Assembly: GCA_012839865.1 (NCBI GenBank)
Contig: DUMO01000051.1
Span: 62,001-126,000 of the forward strand
Source of the DNA: Clostridiaceae bacterium
GTDB taxonomy: Bacteria > Bacillota > Clostridia > CAYPLH01 > DUMO01
Length of the DNA stretch: 64,000 bases
Direction of reading: 5' to 3'
Each line of letters starts with the position of its first letter. Position 1 is the first letter of the stretch. Made by a program: the position numbers and the translations under genes. Positions 55,596-64,000 of this stretch are shown one piece after another. The notes beneath the pieces were generated by a model, which saw only the letters and a program-made list of their open reading frames with translations, was not told the origin of the DNA and did not search any database.

Positions 55596-55953
55596 AAGCT
55601 TAGTAAAAATACAGTATAAGGCTGATATTAAGTTAAATGTAGAGGTTGAAATTTTTTGCAAGCCAAAATGGTTGCAGGTCCGGTTGCACAAGATTAGGGT
55701 TAAATCTATGTAGGTTAAAAAGTTTATGCAGTTTACAATAATGAAAAAATTTTTATTGCGTTTTAAAATTATGTTATAATCTTGCCTGTAAAGTGTATAT
55801 TGCAGCGGAAAATTTTTTCAGTCCATTAATTAATATATCCTGCAAAAGTTAGAACGCTGTTTTATTTTTTGATTATTATACATTGAAAACTTATTATATC
55901 ATGAAAAAGGGAAAGCCCCGGAAAAGAGGGGAAAACCCCGGAAAAAAAATCTC

Positions 55954-55985
55954 ACATTATACAAAATAAAAGTTTTGTATAATGT
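55954..55985. promoter_or_regulatory. Perfect 13-bp dyad upstream of the Xer-type recombinase
   Basis: ACATTATACAAAA (55954-55966), TAAAAG, TTTTGTATAATGT (55973-55985) is an exact inverted repeat, preceded by GGGAAAGCCCCGG and GAGGGGAAAACCCCGG direct repeats (55909-55942). It could be an operator, or a core site for the recombinase encoded next. Confidence 0.6.
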
Positions 55986-56076
55986 AGAGGAGAAAGTTTT
56001 AAAAAATTTATGGAGAAATTTAAATAACTGAAAACGGATTGGAGCAAAAATATTTTTGTGAGGTTTTAAATTTATC

Positions 56077-57099
56077 GTGTATTATGATGCGCCTGTTATT
56101 GTAAATGATTTTTTAAGTTATATGGAAACCATTCAAGGTAAATCCATAAATACTATAAATGAATACTATTATGATTTAAGACTTTTTTTCAGGTTTATAA
56201 AGGTTCATAAAAATCTGGTTGATAAAAATATTGATTTTGAAAAAATCGATATTAACGATATTGATATTGAAAAAATCAGGGAAATCACTTTGAGTGATCT
56301 TTATGCTTTTATGTCTTATATTAGCCGTGAACGCAACAACAAAACCAATACCCGGGCCCGTAAAGTTGCAAGCGTAAAAGCATTTTTCAAATATCTCACA
56401 ACCAAAGCCAGACTTTTGGAAAACAATCCGGCTATAGAGCTTGAACCGCCTAAACCTTTAAAACGCTTGCCCAAGTATTTGAATATTGAAGAAAGCAAAA
56501 AGTTGTTAAGCTCTATACAAGGCGAGCACCGGGAACGGGATTATGCAATAATTACATTGTTTTTGAACTGCGGGCTGCGTCTTTCCGAACTTGTCGGAAT
56601 TAATATAAACAGAATCCGTGGAGATACTCTTACAGTAATTGGTAAAGGTAATAAGGAAAGAACCATATATCTTAATAATGCCTGTAGGAAAGCTATTGCT
56701 GCATACATGCGGGTCCGTCCCGTTGACGGTGTCAAGGACAAAAATGCCCTTTTTTTAAGCGAAAGAAAGCAACGCATAAGCAATAAGACTGTACAGTACA
56801 TTGTTAAAAAATATATAAAGGCCTCGGGTCTCGACCCGGAAAGGTATTCTACGCATAAATTGAGACACACAGCTGCCACACTAATGTATAAGCATGGCAA
56901 TGTGGACATCCGGGCATTAAAGGAAATCCTGGGTCATGAAAGCATTGCCACTACACAGATTTATACCCATGTAGACAACCAGCAGCTGCGAGAGGCTATG
57001 GAAAGCAATCCACTTTCCGATATTGAAACAGCAAATGATATTGATGATAATATAAAAAATAAAAAGCTAAAAAAAGAAATCACAGATAGCGAGGAATAA
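56077..57099 (+). CDS. Tyrosine recombinase, XerC/XerD type
   Basis: A 340 aa site-specific recombinase. An N-terminal SAM-like DNA-binding domain (NDFLSYMETIQGKSINTINEY) precedes the catalytic domain: Arg in CGLRLSELVG, a Lys in the beta-hairpin region, HKLRHTAATLMY (His, Arg), LGHESIATTQIYTH (His, Tyr nucleophile). Length and layout match XerC/D-like enzymes resolving dimers or integrating elements. GTG start with GAGG upstream. Paired with the LCP gene five bases downstream. Confidence 0.93.
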   Translation: MYYDAPVIVNDFLSYMETIQGKSINTINEYYYDLRLFFRFIKVHKNLVDKNIDFEKIDINDIDIEKIREITLSDLYAFMSYISRERNNKTNTRARKVASVKAFFKYLTTKARLLENNPAIELEPPKPLKRLPKYLNIEESKKLLSSIQGEHRERDYAIITLFLNCGLRLSELVGININRIRGDTLTVIGKGNKERTIYLNNACRKAIAAYMRVRPVDGVKDKNALFLSERKQRISNKTVQYIVKKYIKASGLDPERYSTHKLRHTAATLMYKHGNVDIRALKEILGHESIATTQIYTHVDNQQLREAMESNPLSDIETANDIDDNIKNKKLKKEITDSEE

Positions 57100-57104
57100 C
57101 TATA

Positions 57105-58157
57105 ATGAACCTAAAGAAATTTTATGTCATATTATGTGGAGTCATGGCAATATGCCTGTTTTCAATTGGACTGGTAATAATACTCGGTACCGGATTTGTT
57201 GATAATACTGTAGATGCCCATTCCGACCTTAAAGACCCATTGGGAAAAATACTTAATCCTCAGGATAATAATGATGTTGAGGATAACATAAAAGTGGTAA
57301 AAACATTTACCTGCCTGCTTTTGGGTGGTGATAGAGTTGCTGAAAATACAGATACAATTATTCTGGCAAATTATAATCCTGAAAACCTGAAATTAACTCT
57401 AATGTCAATCCCAAGGGATACCCGCTTATCTTCGGAAACAAACAAGATGCTGCAGAATTCAGCTCGTGAGGCTGGTTTTTTGGTAGATGAAGATGACTAT
57501 ATAATTGACAAAATAAACTCCGCATATCCTATCGGCAAAGGGAAGCTTGCAAAGAAAATAGTCTCTACCCTGCTTGATATCGATATAGACTATTATGTTT
57601 ATATTGATACAAAAGTTTTCAGGGAAATAATTGACCTGTTGGACGGCGTAGAATATGAAATCCCCTGTGATATGGATTATGATGATCCCCTGCAGGATCT
57701 GCACATTCATCTTAAGAAGGGCAAGCAGATACTTTACGGAAAAGAAGCCGAAGCTTTCATGCGTTTTCGGGAGCCCAACGAATGGAATGATGAAATTTTA
57801 AAATATTATGACGGCAGCGACATGAAGAGAATACAGGCACAACAGAATTTTATAAAAGAACTTTTGCGTCAAAAAATAAATATGAAATACTTTACCAAGG
57901 TAAGTGATGTGATAAAAACCTTTTTTAAGAATTTTGAAACCGATGTCGGCCTGGGTGATATTTTACCCTATTTCAGCCTGGATGTTTTGAAATTTGATAT
58001 CAATAATGATTTGAGTTTTCTGAAACTCCCAGGTCAACCGGCCTATGAAGATAATTTGTGGTACTATAAATTCGATGTACAAAAAACGAAGGAAATACTT
58101 GATGAATATTTCAAACCTGAAATCATAATTGAAACAAACCAGTCCACCGGTCAATGA
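57105..58157 (+). CDS. LytR-CpsA-Psr (LCP) family protein
   Basis: A 350 aa protein with an N-terminal membrane helix and an LCP domain (~65-270): CLLLGGDR, NTDTIILANYNPENLKLTLMSIPRDTRL, KINSAYPIGKGK, and MRFREPNEWN with DMKRIQAQQNFI. LCP enzymes transfer undecaprenyl-linked glycopolymers, such as teichoic acids or capsules, to peptidoglycan. It directly follows the tyrosine recombinase gene by six bases. No glycan biosynthesis genes nearby. Confidence 0.93.
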   Translation: MNLKKFYVILCGVMAICLFSIGLVIILGTGFVDNTVDAHSDLKDPLGKILNPQDNNDVEDNIKVVKTFTCLLLGGDRVAENTDTIILANYNPENLKLTLMSIPRDTRLSSETNKMLQNSAREAGFLVDEDDYIIDKINSAYPIGKGKLAKKIVSTLLDIDIDYYVYIDTKVFREIIDLLDGVEYEIPCDMDYDDPLQDLHIHLKKGKQILYGKEAEAFMRFREPNEWNDEILKYYDGSDMKRIQAQQNFIKELLRQKINMKYFTKVSDVIKTFFKNFETDVGLGDILPYFSLDVLKFDINNDLSFLKLPGQPAYEDNLWYYKFDVQKTKEILDEYFKPEIIIETNQSTGQ

Positions 58158-58183
58158 TCACTTATATTTACTGAAGAAAATTA

Positions 58184-58223
58184 AAATCCCTGATTGCTGT
58201 TTGTTAGCATTCAGGGATTTTTT
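58184..58223 (+). terminator. Terminator of the recombinase-LCP operon
   Basis: AAATCCCTGA pairs with TCAGGGATTT, followed by TTTT. The loop contains a further short TTGCT/AGCA stem. Confidence 0.85.
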
Positions 58224-58365
58224 ATTAACGCTCATTTTCTTAATAAACAATAAACTACATCACATTTAAGGCAATTTCCAACCGGGACCCGGTTTTCACC
58301 CAAAAATGCGCAGGATTCCCACCGGAATTTCCAGATCAAAAGTTCATCTTATGCGGATTCTTCAA

Positions 58366-59802
58366 CTACTGCATTTTCTCGTAGAAAACCTTGCATCCAT
58401 TGTAGAATGTATACACGTCAGCCTTGCTTGTAACCTCATAGGGCGCATGCATCGATAATATTGACACTCCGCAATCCAGAACTTCAGCTCCCAGGTTGGC
58501 AATGTACTGGGCAATGGTTCCTCCTCCACCCTGGTCTACTTTGCCCAACTCGGCTACATGCCATGCAATACTGTTTTCATTGAATATTTTGCGCACCTTT
58601 GCGATAAATTCAGGGTTTGCATCACTGCCACCGGCTTTGCCTCTGGCTCCTGTATATTTCTCAATAACAATACCTTTTCCAAAATACGAAGCATTCCGCT
58701 TATCGTAAACACTTTCATAATTCGGGTCAAATGCCGGATTTACGTCTGCTGAAAGCATCATGGAGTTGTTTAAACACTTTCTCAGGACAATATCATTGTA
58801 TTTGTCATTCCCAATAGCGCAAAGAGCAGCAAGAAAATCTTCAAAAAGCCTTGATTCGGCACCTGTATTCCCCATGCTGCCAATTTCTTCCTTGTCGGTT
58901 AAAAGACAAACAGCAGTCCTTTCAATATCCTTCAATTCAAAAATTGCTTTCATTGCAGGATAGGAACACACCCTGTCATCCTGACCATAAGCTCCTATCA
59001 TGCTCCTGTCAATACCAATATCCCTTGCCTTGAAAGCCGGGACAATTTCAAGCTCGGCTGTGTAAAAATCTTCTTCCACTATTCCGTATTTTTGATTTAG
59101 AATATTCAGAATATTCAGTTTAACCTTGTTGCTTGCCTTTTCATCATTGTATGGTTCGGAACCAAATAACAGGTTAAGCCCCTCTCCTGTTATGCCTTCA
59201 CTCATCTTCTTATCCATTTGGTCTTTCGCAAGGTGTGGCAAAAGGTCGGAAATTGTAAACACAGGGTCGTTATCATCTTCGCCTATGCAAATATTTACAA
59301 CCGTACCGTCTGCTTTGATGACAACTCCATGCAATGCCAGGGGTATGGCTACCCACTGATACTTCTTGATTCCACCGTAATAATGAGTTTTCATAAGTCC
59401 CATTTCCGAGTCTTCATACAATGGGTTTTGCTTTAAGTCAATTCTGGGAGCATCAATGTGCCCGCCTATTATATTGACCCCTTCCTCTATGGGCCTCTTC
59501 CCTATTACACTAAGAATCATGGCCTTGTTCCGGATTATTTTGTACACTTTTGTACCGGGAGAAAGCTTTTCATCTTTTTTAACAAGCTCGTCAAATGATA
59601 CAAATCCGTATTTTTCAGCTTCCTTCCTGGCTTCAGCTACATACTCCCTTTCAGTTTTTGCCCTGTCCAAAAACAATTTGTATCCATTGCAGAAATCGTC
59701 CAGCTTTTTTCTTTCATCCCCGGAAATTTTATTCCAGATATTAATTGAGTTGTAAGAAAGTCTCTCCTGCAGTTTCTGGCCTTCAGTTTTTTTGTCTTCC
59801 AT
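58366..59802 (-). CDS. M18 family aminopeptidase
   Basis: A 478 aa di-zinc metallo-aminopeptidase (aspartyl aminopeptidase-like). Zinc and catalytic segments: GGHIDAPRIDLK (His/Asp), QDDRVCS, LTDKEEIGSMGNTGAESRLF (catalytic Glu pair), DVNPAFDPNY and SMHAPYEVTSKAD (last His). It trims acidic N-terminal residues from peptides in the cytoplasm. GAGGAGGATATCAT is the ribosome site. Follows the PHP gene by about 45 bases and may be the last gene of the minus-strand series. Confidence 0.94.
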   Translation of the reverse strand: MEDKKTEGQKLQERLSYNSINIWNKISGDERKKLDDFCNGYKLFLDRAKTEREYVAEARKEAEKYGFVSFDELVKKDEKLSPGTKVYKIIRNKAMILSVIGKRPIEEGVNIIGGHIDAPRIDLKQNPLYEDSEMGLMKTHYYGGIKKYQWVAIPLALHGVVIKADGTVVNICIGEDDNDPVFTISDLLPHLAKDQMDKKMSEGITGEGLNLLFGSEPYNDEKASNKVKLNILNILNQKYGIVEEDFYTAELEIVPAFKARDIGIDRSMIGAYGQDDRVCSYPAMKAIFELKDIERTAVCLLTDKEEIGSMGNTGAESRLFEDFLAALCAIGNDKYNDIVLRKCLNNSMMLSADVNPAFDPNYESVYDKRNASYFGKGIVIEKYTGARGKAGGSDANPEFIAKVRKIFNENSIAWHVAELGKVDQGGGGTIAQYIANLGAEVLDCGVSILSMHAPYEVTSKADVYTFYNGCKVFYEKMQ

Positions 59803-59847
59803 ATGATATCCTCCTCAATTTTAATATTGAACATTATTGGAAAATAA

Positions 59848-60654
59848 TCATTCTATATTGAGATAAACAGGTTTTCTATGCTTAAAAATAGTGGTATATT
59901 TAAAGCCAATGCCTTTTAAAATGTCATTGAATTCCTTTAACTTGCAACCCAAATGATCAGTTCTGTGTGCATCGGAACCAATGCAAATAATCTCTCCGCC
60001 AAGCTCACGGTATCTTCTTAACAGTTCAGGATCAAAATTATCGCCTGGTAAAATGGGTTTTTCCCTGTAACATGCCGTATTTACTTCAAGACCTTTTCCT
60101 TTTTCGATAAGCTTCAGAAATATTCCGTCCAGCAAGTCAGTAAAATCACAATATCTTAAGGTGTTATCCTCATAATGGCTTTTTCTTGCGATAAAATCAA
60201 AATGCCCTGCAACATCAAAATTATTGCAGTTTGAAACCATACTGTAAATCAACTCAAGATACCTTGAAAAAACCCTATGTTTTGTTTTTCCTTCATAGTA
60301 GTTTTCACGGTACGGATCTTCCCCATCTATTACGTGCACTGATGCCAAAACATAATCAAAATCATATTTTGATGCAATAGCCTCGCTATCTTCAATGGTA
60401 TGCGGCTGGATGCCAATTTCAATACCTTTGATAACATCAATCCGGTTTTTATATTCTTGCTTTAGTCTATCCATATACTCGTTATATTCATTAAAATCAA
60501 TATTAAAAAACTCATTATCATCCGGAAAATCTATATCCATATGATCTGTAAATACAATGCCTTTCAATCCGAATTGGATAGCATGGTTACAGGCTTCTTT
60601 TGCATCCATCCTGCTGTCGCCAGAAAAAAAACTGTGTACATGGCAGTCATACAT
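59848..60654 (-). CDS. PHP-domain phosphoesterase, HisJ-like
   Basis: A 268 aa PHP-family protein: MYDCHVHSFFSGDSRMDAKEA (HxH metal ligands), GIVFTDHMDIDFPD, GIEIGIQPHTIE, VLASVHVIDG, DVAGHFDFIARK and IGSDAHRTDHLG. HisJ-type histidinol phosphatases share this layout, but no his genes are near, so another phosphoester substrate is possible. The ribosome site is weak. Confidence 0.8.
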   Translation of the reverse strand: MYDCHVHSFFSGDSRMDAKEACNHAIQFGLKGIVFTDHMDIDFPDDNEFFNIDFNEYNEYMDRLKQEYKNRIDVIKGIEIGIQPHTIEDSEAIASKYDFDYVLASVHVIDGEDPYRENYYEGKTKHRVFSRYLELIYSMVSNCNNFDVAGHFDFIARKSHYEDNTLRYCDFTDLLDGIFLKLIEKGKGLEVNTACYREKPILPGDNFDPELLRRYRELGGEIICIGSDAHRTDHLGCKLKEFNDILKGIGFKYTTIFKHRKPVYLNIE

Positions 60655-60722
60655 AAAATTCTACACATCCCTGTTATACTTGAAAAATAATTAACCTGAA
60701 ACTTATTTGATATTAACACTTA

Positions 60723-61805
60723 TCACCAATAATTGTCAATAATTCCTCCACCCACGACAATGTCACCGTCATAAAAAACAACAGACTGCCCTGGAGTTAT
60801 GGCGCGTTGCGCGTCTTCAAACACTACTTTTACTTTGTCTTCCTCCAAAGGATAAACCATGGCAGGAGCCTCTTTCGCTGAATACCTGATCTTTGCTTTA
60901 ACTGAAATCGGTTCTGTTAATTTATCAATTGAAATAAAGTTGAGACTGCTTGCAATGAGAGTATCTTTAAAAACATCAGACTCTTCTCCAAGTATTACCC
61001 TGTTGTTCCCAACGTCTATATCCAGAACGTAAACAGGCTTGCCAAGGGCTATGCCAAGCCCTTTTCTTTGCCCTATTGTATAGTGGACAATTCCTTTATG
61101 CCTTCCAAGGACATTGCCATATATATCAACAAAGTCTCCCTCTTTAACATTGCAATTGGTGTTTTCCAAAATAATCCGGCCATAATCATTGTCTTCAACA
61201 AAACATATTTCCTGGCTGTCGGGCTTTGAAGCAACCGAAACAAGGTTCAGCTTTGCTGCAATTTCCCTGATTTCATCTTTTGAAGAAAACTTGCCATTGG
61301 GCATCAGGGTATGGGATAACTGTTCCTGGGTAAGGTTGTACAGCACATAAGACTGGTCCTTTTTAAGCGAAAGGGACTTTTTCAACAGAAATCTGCCAAG
61401 GGAACTGTCATACTCAATTCTTGCGTAATGCCCGGTTGCAACGTATTCGACACCCATTGCCAGTGCTTTTTTCAGAAGCGCCTCAAATTTTACATACCTG
61501 TTGCATGCAATGCAGGGATTTGGCGTTCTGCCTTTCAAATACTCATTTTTGAAGTATTCAACCACTTTTTCAGAGAAAATTTCTTCAAAGTTCATCACGT
61601 AATAGGGTATACCCAGCTGGTTGGCCACTCTTCTTGCATCTTCCACAGCATATAAAGAACAGCAGCCTCCTTCACGATCCTGGGCTCCAGGCCACAGCTT
61701 CATGGTAACACCGATTACTTCATATCCTTCCTGTAAAAGAAGAGCGGCAGCTACTGAACTATCAACCCCACCGCTCATTCCGACAATAACTTTTTTTTTA
61801 TTCAT
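60723..61805 (-). CDS. mnmA: tRNA-specific 2-thiouridylase MnmA
   Basis: A 360 aa enzyme that 2-thiolates U34 of Lys, Glu and Gln tRNAs using sulfur from NifS/IscS. PP-loop ATP site [12 protein letters not shown]; catalytic cysteines in [13 protein letters not shown] and [32 protein letters not shown] and the C-terminal [15 protein letters not shown]. Starts downstream of nifS and nifU on the same strand; the gap is ~190 bp, which would fit one transcription unit or a weak separate promoter. Confidence 0.97.
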   Translation of the reverse strand: MNKKKVIVGMSGGVDSSVAAALLLQEGYEVIGVTMKLWPGAQDREGGCCSLYAVEDARRVANQLGIPYYVMNFEEIFSEKVVEYFKNEYLKGRTPNPCIACNRYVKFEALLKKALAMGVEYVATGHYARIEYDSSLGRFLLKKSLSLKKDQSYVLYNLTQEQLSHTLMPNGKFSSKDEIREIAAKLNLVSVASKPDSQEICFVEDNDYGRIILENTNCNVKEGDFVDIYGNVLGRHKGIVHYTIGQRKGLGIALGKPVYVLDIDVGNNRVILGEESDVFKDTLIASSLNFISIDKLTEPISVKAKIRYSAKEAPAMVYPLEEDKVKVVFEDAQRAITPGQSVVFYDGDIVVGGGIIDNYW

Positions 61806-61992
61806 ATCTGACTTCCCTGGTTAAATTTTTTGCATTTTATCATGTGCAATATATAAAACACTGTAAAGAACCGAAAGAATACTACTAAAAATCGTCTTAG
61901 GTAAATCTTTTAACTGTCTTTTTGCATACCGGTAATAAACCTATGCCTTAAAATATCATTATCATTTGATTGCGAAAATACTATTAATCTTT

Positions 61993-62433
61993 TCAGTCCT
62001 TATGCAGGTGCTCAATATCTTCACATCGTCTGCCGCAGGAAGTTGTCTTATTGTCGCCTGTTTCACCATTCTTTTTTCTCATATAATCTTCAAGAGCAGC
62101 TTTTATTGCTTCCTCTGCCAGATTGGAGCAGTGCATCTTAACAGGCGGCAGCCCGTCAAGGGCGTCAGCAACGGCTTTGTTTGTGATAGCCAGTGCTTCT
62201 TCAATGGTTTTACCTTTAATAAGTTCCGTTGCCATACTGCTTGTGGCCACTGCAGCGCCGCAGCCAAAAGTTTTGAATTTGGCATCCACAATAATATTAT
62301 TTTCTATTTTCAGGCTCATTTTCATTATGTCGCCGCATTTTGGATTGCCAACCTGACCTACGCCATCCGCATCTTCAATTTCTCCTACGTTTCTCGGATT
62401 CATGAAATGATCCATAACTTTCTCACTATACAT
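61993..62433 (-). CDS. nifU: NifU/IscU-type Fe-S cluster scaffold
   Basis: About 146 aa scaffold protein. Conserved Cys sites: GNPKCGDIMKM, FKTFGCGAAVATSS and MHCSNLAEEAI, with Asp/Lys around them. It receives sulfur from NifS and iron, then hands clusters to apoproteins. ATG 62433 with AAGGA eight bases before is preferred to TTG 62439. The C-terminus has an extra Cys-containing tail (TTSCGRRCEDIEHLH). Confidence 0.95.
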   Translation of the reverse strand: MYSEKVMDHFMNPRNVGEIEDADGVGQVGNPKCGDIMKMSLKIENNIIVDAKFKTFGCGAAVATSSMATELIKGKTIEEALAITNKAVADALDGLPPVKMHCSNLAEEAIKAALEDYMRKKNGETGDNKTTSCGRRCEDIEHLHKD

Positions 62434-62452
62434 TCTCAATTCCTTCTTTCTA

Positions 62453-62542
62453 CTTTAGGTACAATAGGGATATTCTTTTATTAGTTTACATACAATGGGG
62501 ACATTCTTTTCTTACTTTACATACAATGGGGACATTTGTCTC
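62453..62542. repeat. Three ~31-bp direct repeats at the nifS 3' end
   Basis: Units at 62453-62484, 62485-62515 and 62516-62542 share TTTACATACAATGGGGACATT (first one diverged: GGTACAATAGGGATATT). The third encodes the last residues of NifS (Met-Ser-Pro-Leu-Tyr-Val-Lys, stop); the others repeat that end in the gap to nifU. Confidence 0.8.
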
Positions 62543-63678
62543 AACCTTTCCACTATGGGAGGCAACTTCTGCATGAGGTAGTCAATATCCTCATTTGTAT
62601 TATCCTCTCCAAAAGTAAGCCTTAACGAACCATGTGCAATTTCATGAGGTAAACCGATTGCCAGGAGCACATGGGACGGATCCAATGAACCGGAAGTGCA
62701 TGCAGAGCCGCTTGAAGCTGCAATTCCTACCATATCCAGCATCAGCAACAGTGATTCACCCTCAATGAATTCGAATGAAAAATTTACATTTCCGGGAAGT
62801 CTTTTTGTCGGGTGCCCGTTAAGTCTTACATAAGGTACCTTTTCCATAACTTCCTTAATAGCTTTGTCCCGAAGCTCAATAAGCTTTTTATTTTTTGCTT
62901 CCATATTGTTTGTTGCAATTTCAATTGCCTTGCCCAAGCCAACTATTCCTGCAACATTCTCGGTACTTGCCCGTCTTCCTTTTTCCTGGGCTCCTCCATG
63001 TATAAAGGATGTAATTTTTACTCCTTTTCTTACATAAAGGGCTCCTACACCTTTAGGACCGTAAAACTTGTGTGCTGACATGGACAGAAGGTCAATACCC
63101 ATTTTTTCGACATTGATGGGTATATTTCCTATAGCCTGTACCGCATCGGTGTGAAAATATATGCCTTTTTCCTTTGTAATTTTAGCAATTTCTTCTATTG
63201 GTTGAACAGTGCCAATTTCATTATTGGCAAACATTATTGAAACCAGAATTGTATTCGGTTTGACAGCATCCCTTACCTGTTCGGGAGTAACCAGTCCGTA
63301 TTCATCAACAGGAAGATACGTTACTTCAAATCCGTCACTTTCAAGGTACTGGCATGTATGGAGTACCGCATGATGCTCTATGGCCGTTGTTATTATATGA
63401 TTTCCCCTGGCCCTGTTTGCATAAGCCACTCCCTTTATAGCCCAATTGTCGGCTTCAGTCCCTGAGCCTGTGAAAAATATTTCATTTGCCTGTGACCCGA
63501 TAGCCAATGCCACTTTATCCCTGGCTTCATCTATTGCCTTTTTGCTTTCCCTGCCAATAGAATATATGGTGGAAGGGTTTCCGTACTTTTCATTAAAAAA
63601 GGGCAGCATTGCTTCCAAAACTTCAGGCTTTACAAACGTTGTCGCAGCGTGATCCAAGTAAATAAATTTTTTATCCAT
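62512..63678 (-). CDS. nifS: Cysteine desulfurase NifS
   Basis: A 388 aa PLP enzyme that strips sulfur from cysteine for Fe-S assembly and MnmA. Marks: FIYLDHAATTFVKPE, GSGTEADNWAIKG, AIEHHAVLHT, the PLP Lys in MSAHKFYGPKGVGALY, and the active-site Cys in SSGSACTSGSLDPSHVL. Length and layout are those of group I NifS/IscS. Follows the Rrf2/IscR gene by ~140 bp and precedes nifU. Its last codons lie in a repeat. Confidence 0.97.
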   Translation of the reverse strand: MDKKFIYLDHAATTFVKPEVLEAMLPFFNEKYGNPSTIYSIGRESKKAIDEARDKVALAIGSQANEIFFTGSGTEADNWAIKGVAYANRARGNHIITTAIEHHAVLHTCQYLESDGFEVTYLPVDEYGLVTPEQVRDAVKPNTILVSIMFANNEIGTVQPIEEIAKITKEKGIYFHTDAVQAIGNIPINVEKMGIDLLSMSAHKFYGPKGVGALYVRKGVKITSFIHGGAQEKGRRASTENVAGIVGLGKAIEIATNNMEAKNKKLIELRDKAIKEVMEKVPYVRLNGHPTKRLPGNVNFSFEFIEGESLLLMLDMVGIAASSGSACTSGSLDPSHVLLAIGLPHEIAHGSLRLTFGEDNTNEDIDYLMQKLPPIVERLRQMSPLYVK

Positions 63679-63819
63679 TTTCTATCTCCTTAACAGTTAA
63701 TAGATAAACTCTTTTATATATTATGGTTTGTTTTTGAAAAATCACAAAGCAATTATTTCATTATATTTTATTCCCTGAATACCATCTTTTAAACACAATT
63801 TCGAGTAATTTAGTAGGAA

Positions 63820-64000
63820 TTATTTTTTCTCATTCTTTTGAATCTTATCAACCAGATCCTTTAAAGTTACCGTATCGATTACACTGTTGATGCTGTCTCG
63901 TATTTTAAGCCACAAGTCTCTGGTGACGCATTCTTCCGACTGCCCGCATATAAAGGGACTATCTTCGCTTACACAATCAACCGGCGCTAAAGAACCTTCC
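63820..64000 (-). CDS. iscR: Rrf2/IscR-family regulator, C-terminal part
   Basis: The last ~60 codons run off the right edge. Three cysteines are seen in PVDCVSEDSPFICGQSEECV, the Fe-S ligand cluster of IscR-type regulators, followed by TRDLWLKIRDSINSVIDTVTLKDL and a Lys-rich end. IscR senses Fe-S status and represses the isc/nif operon that follows it here. Only the cluster region is visible; the HTH lies outside. Confidence 0.85.
   Translation of the reverse strand, partial: EGSLAPVDCVSEDSPFICGQSEECVTRDLWLKIRDSINSVIDTVTLKDLVDKIQKNEKK

Noticed and set aside
55510-55713. 67-codon ORF after the phosphoesterase
   Set aside because: No ribosome site, overlaps the gene end and a tandem repeat, low-complexity composition.
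1-64000. tRNA and rRNA genes
   Set aside because: No cloverleaf ends, CCA-type ends or rRNA signatures were noticed in the intergenic regions.

Overview
The window reads as chromosome of a low-GC, endospore-forming, Gram-positive anaerobe of the class Clostridia. Evidence from the genes: cotJABC coat genes, dipicolinate synthase dpaAB, spoVS, SpoIIIE/FtsK, RNase Y-YmdB-SpoVS and an rplS-lepB-rbgA-rnhB block, all arranged much as in Bacillus and Clostridium. Two giant secreted polysaccharide-lyase-like proteins with Pro-Thr linkers and carbohydrate-binding-type modules fit an Acetivibrio (Clostridium) thermocellum-like biomass degrader. The genus is inference. No tRNA, rRNA, CRISPR array, insertion sequence or prophage was recognised.

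Layout. 1-4.2 kb: two zinc-ribbon proteins, 5-formyl-THF cyclo-ligase, a CPBP membrane protease and a sigma-54-like protein that ends before the RpoN box. 4.2-7 kb: a small unknown gene, a 51-codon ORF overlapping a large serine recombinase, and an OadG-like membrane protein. 7-12 kb: archaeal-type phosphoglycerate mutase, AbrB-type regulator, cotJ operon (minus), SGNH hydrolase, rpsO. 12-24 kb: pnp with a long leader hairpin, dpaAB, tepA-ylzJ-spoIIIE, a TPR protein, rny, ymdB, spoVS. 24-34.5 kb: a peptide-binding lipoprotein, lspA-rluD, a ~260 bp palindrome, rplS-lepB-rbgA-rnhB, FliK-like and FlhB-like orphans, a yraN gene with no ATG/GTG/TTG start, and a dipeptidase. 34.5-49 kb is the accessory heart: two gene-free stretches carrying degenerate repeats of one family, a GntR regulator, a PQQ-propeller protein, and two tandem paralogous lyase-like giants; the second has a one-base frameshift in an A7 tract inside its signal peptide. 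49-53 kb: a self-contained GntR-ABC transporter operon with a dyad operator over its promoter. 53-58 kb: two paralogous small proteins, YjbQ, a metallophosphoesterase broken by an in-frame TGA, a Xer-type recombinase and an LCP protein. 58-64 kb (minus): M18 aminopeptidase, PHP phosphatase, mnmA, nifU, nifS and the C-terminus of an Rrf2/IscR regulator.

How genes work together: nifS, nifU, mnmA and the Rrf2 regulator form a sulfur-mobilisation unit (Fe-S assembly and tRNA 2-thiolation). dpaAB, cotJABC, spoVS and spoIIIE serve sporulation. rpsO/pnp/rny/rnhB cover RNA handling. lspA and lepB process exported proteins such as the lipoproteins and lyases. The more unusual signals are non-coding or translational: the repeat family at 34.5 and 39 kb, the palindrome before rplS, the pnp leader, possible non-AUG starts (yraN, rny), the A7 frameshift, the nonsense codon after GHTH, and short tandem duplications at the yraN start and the nifS end.
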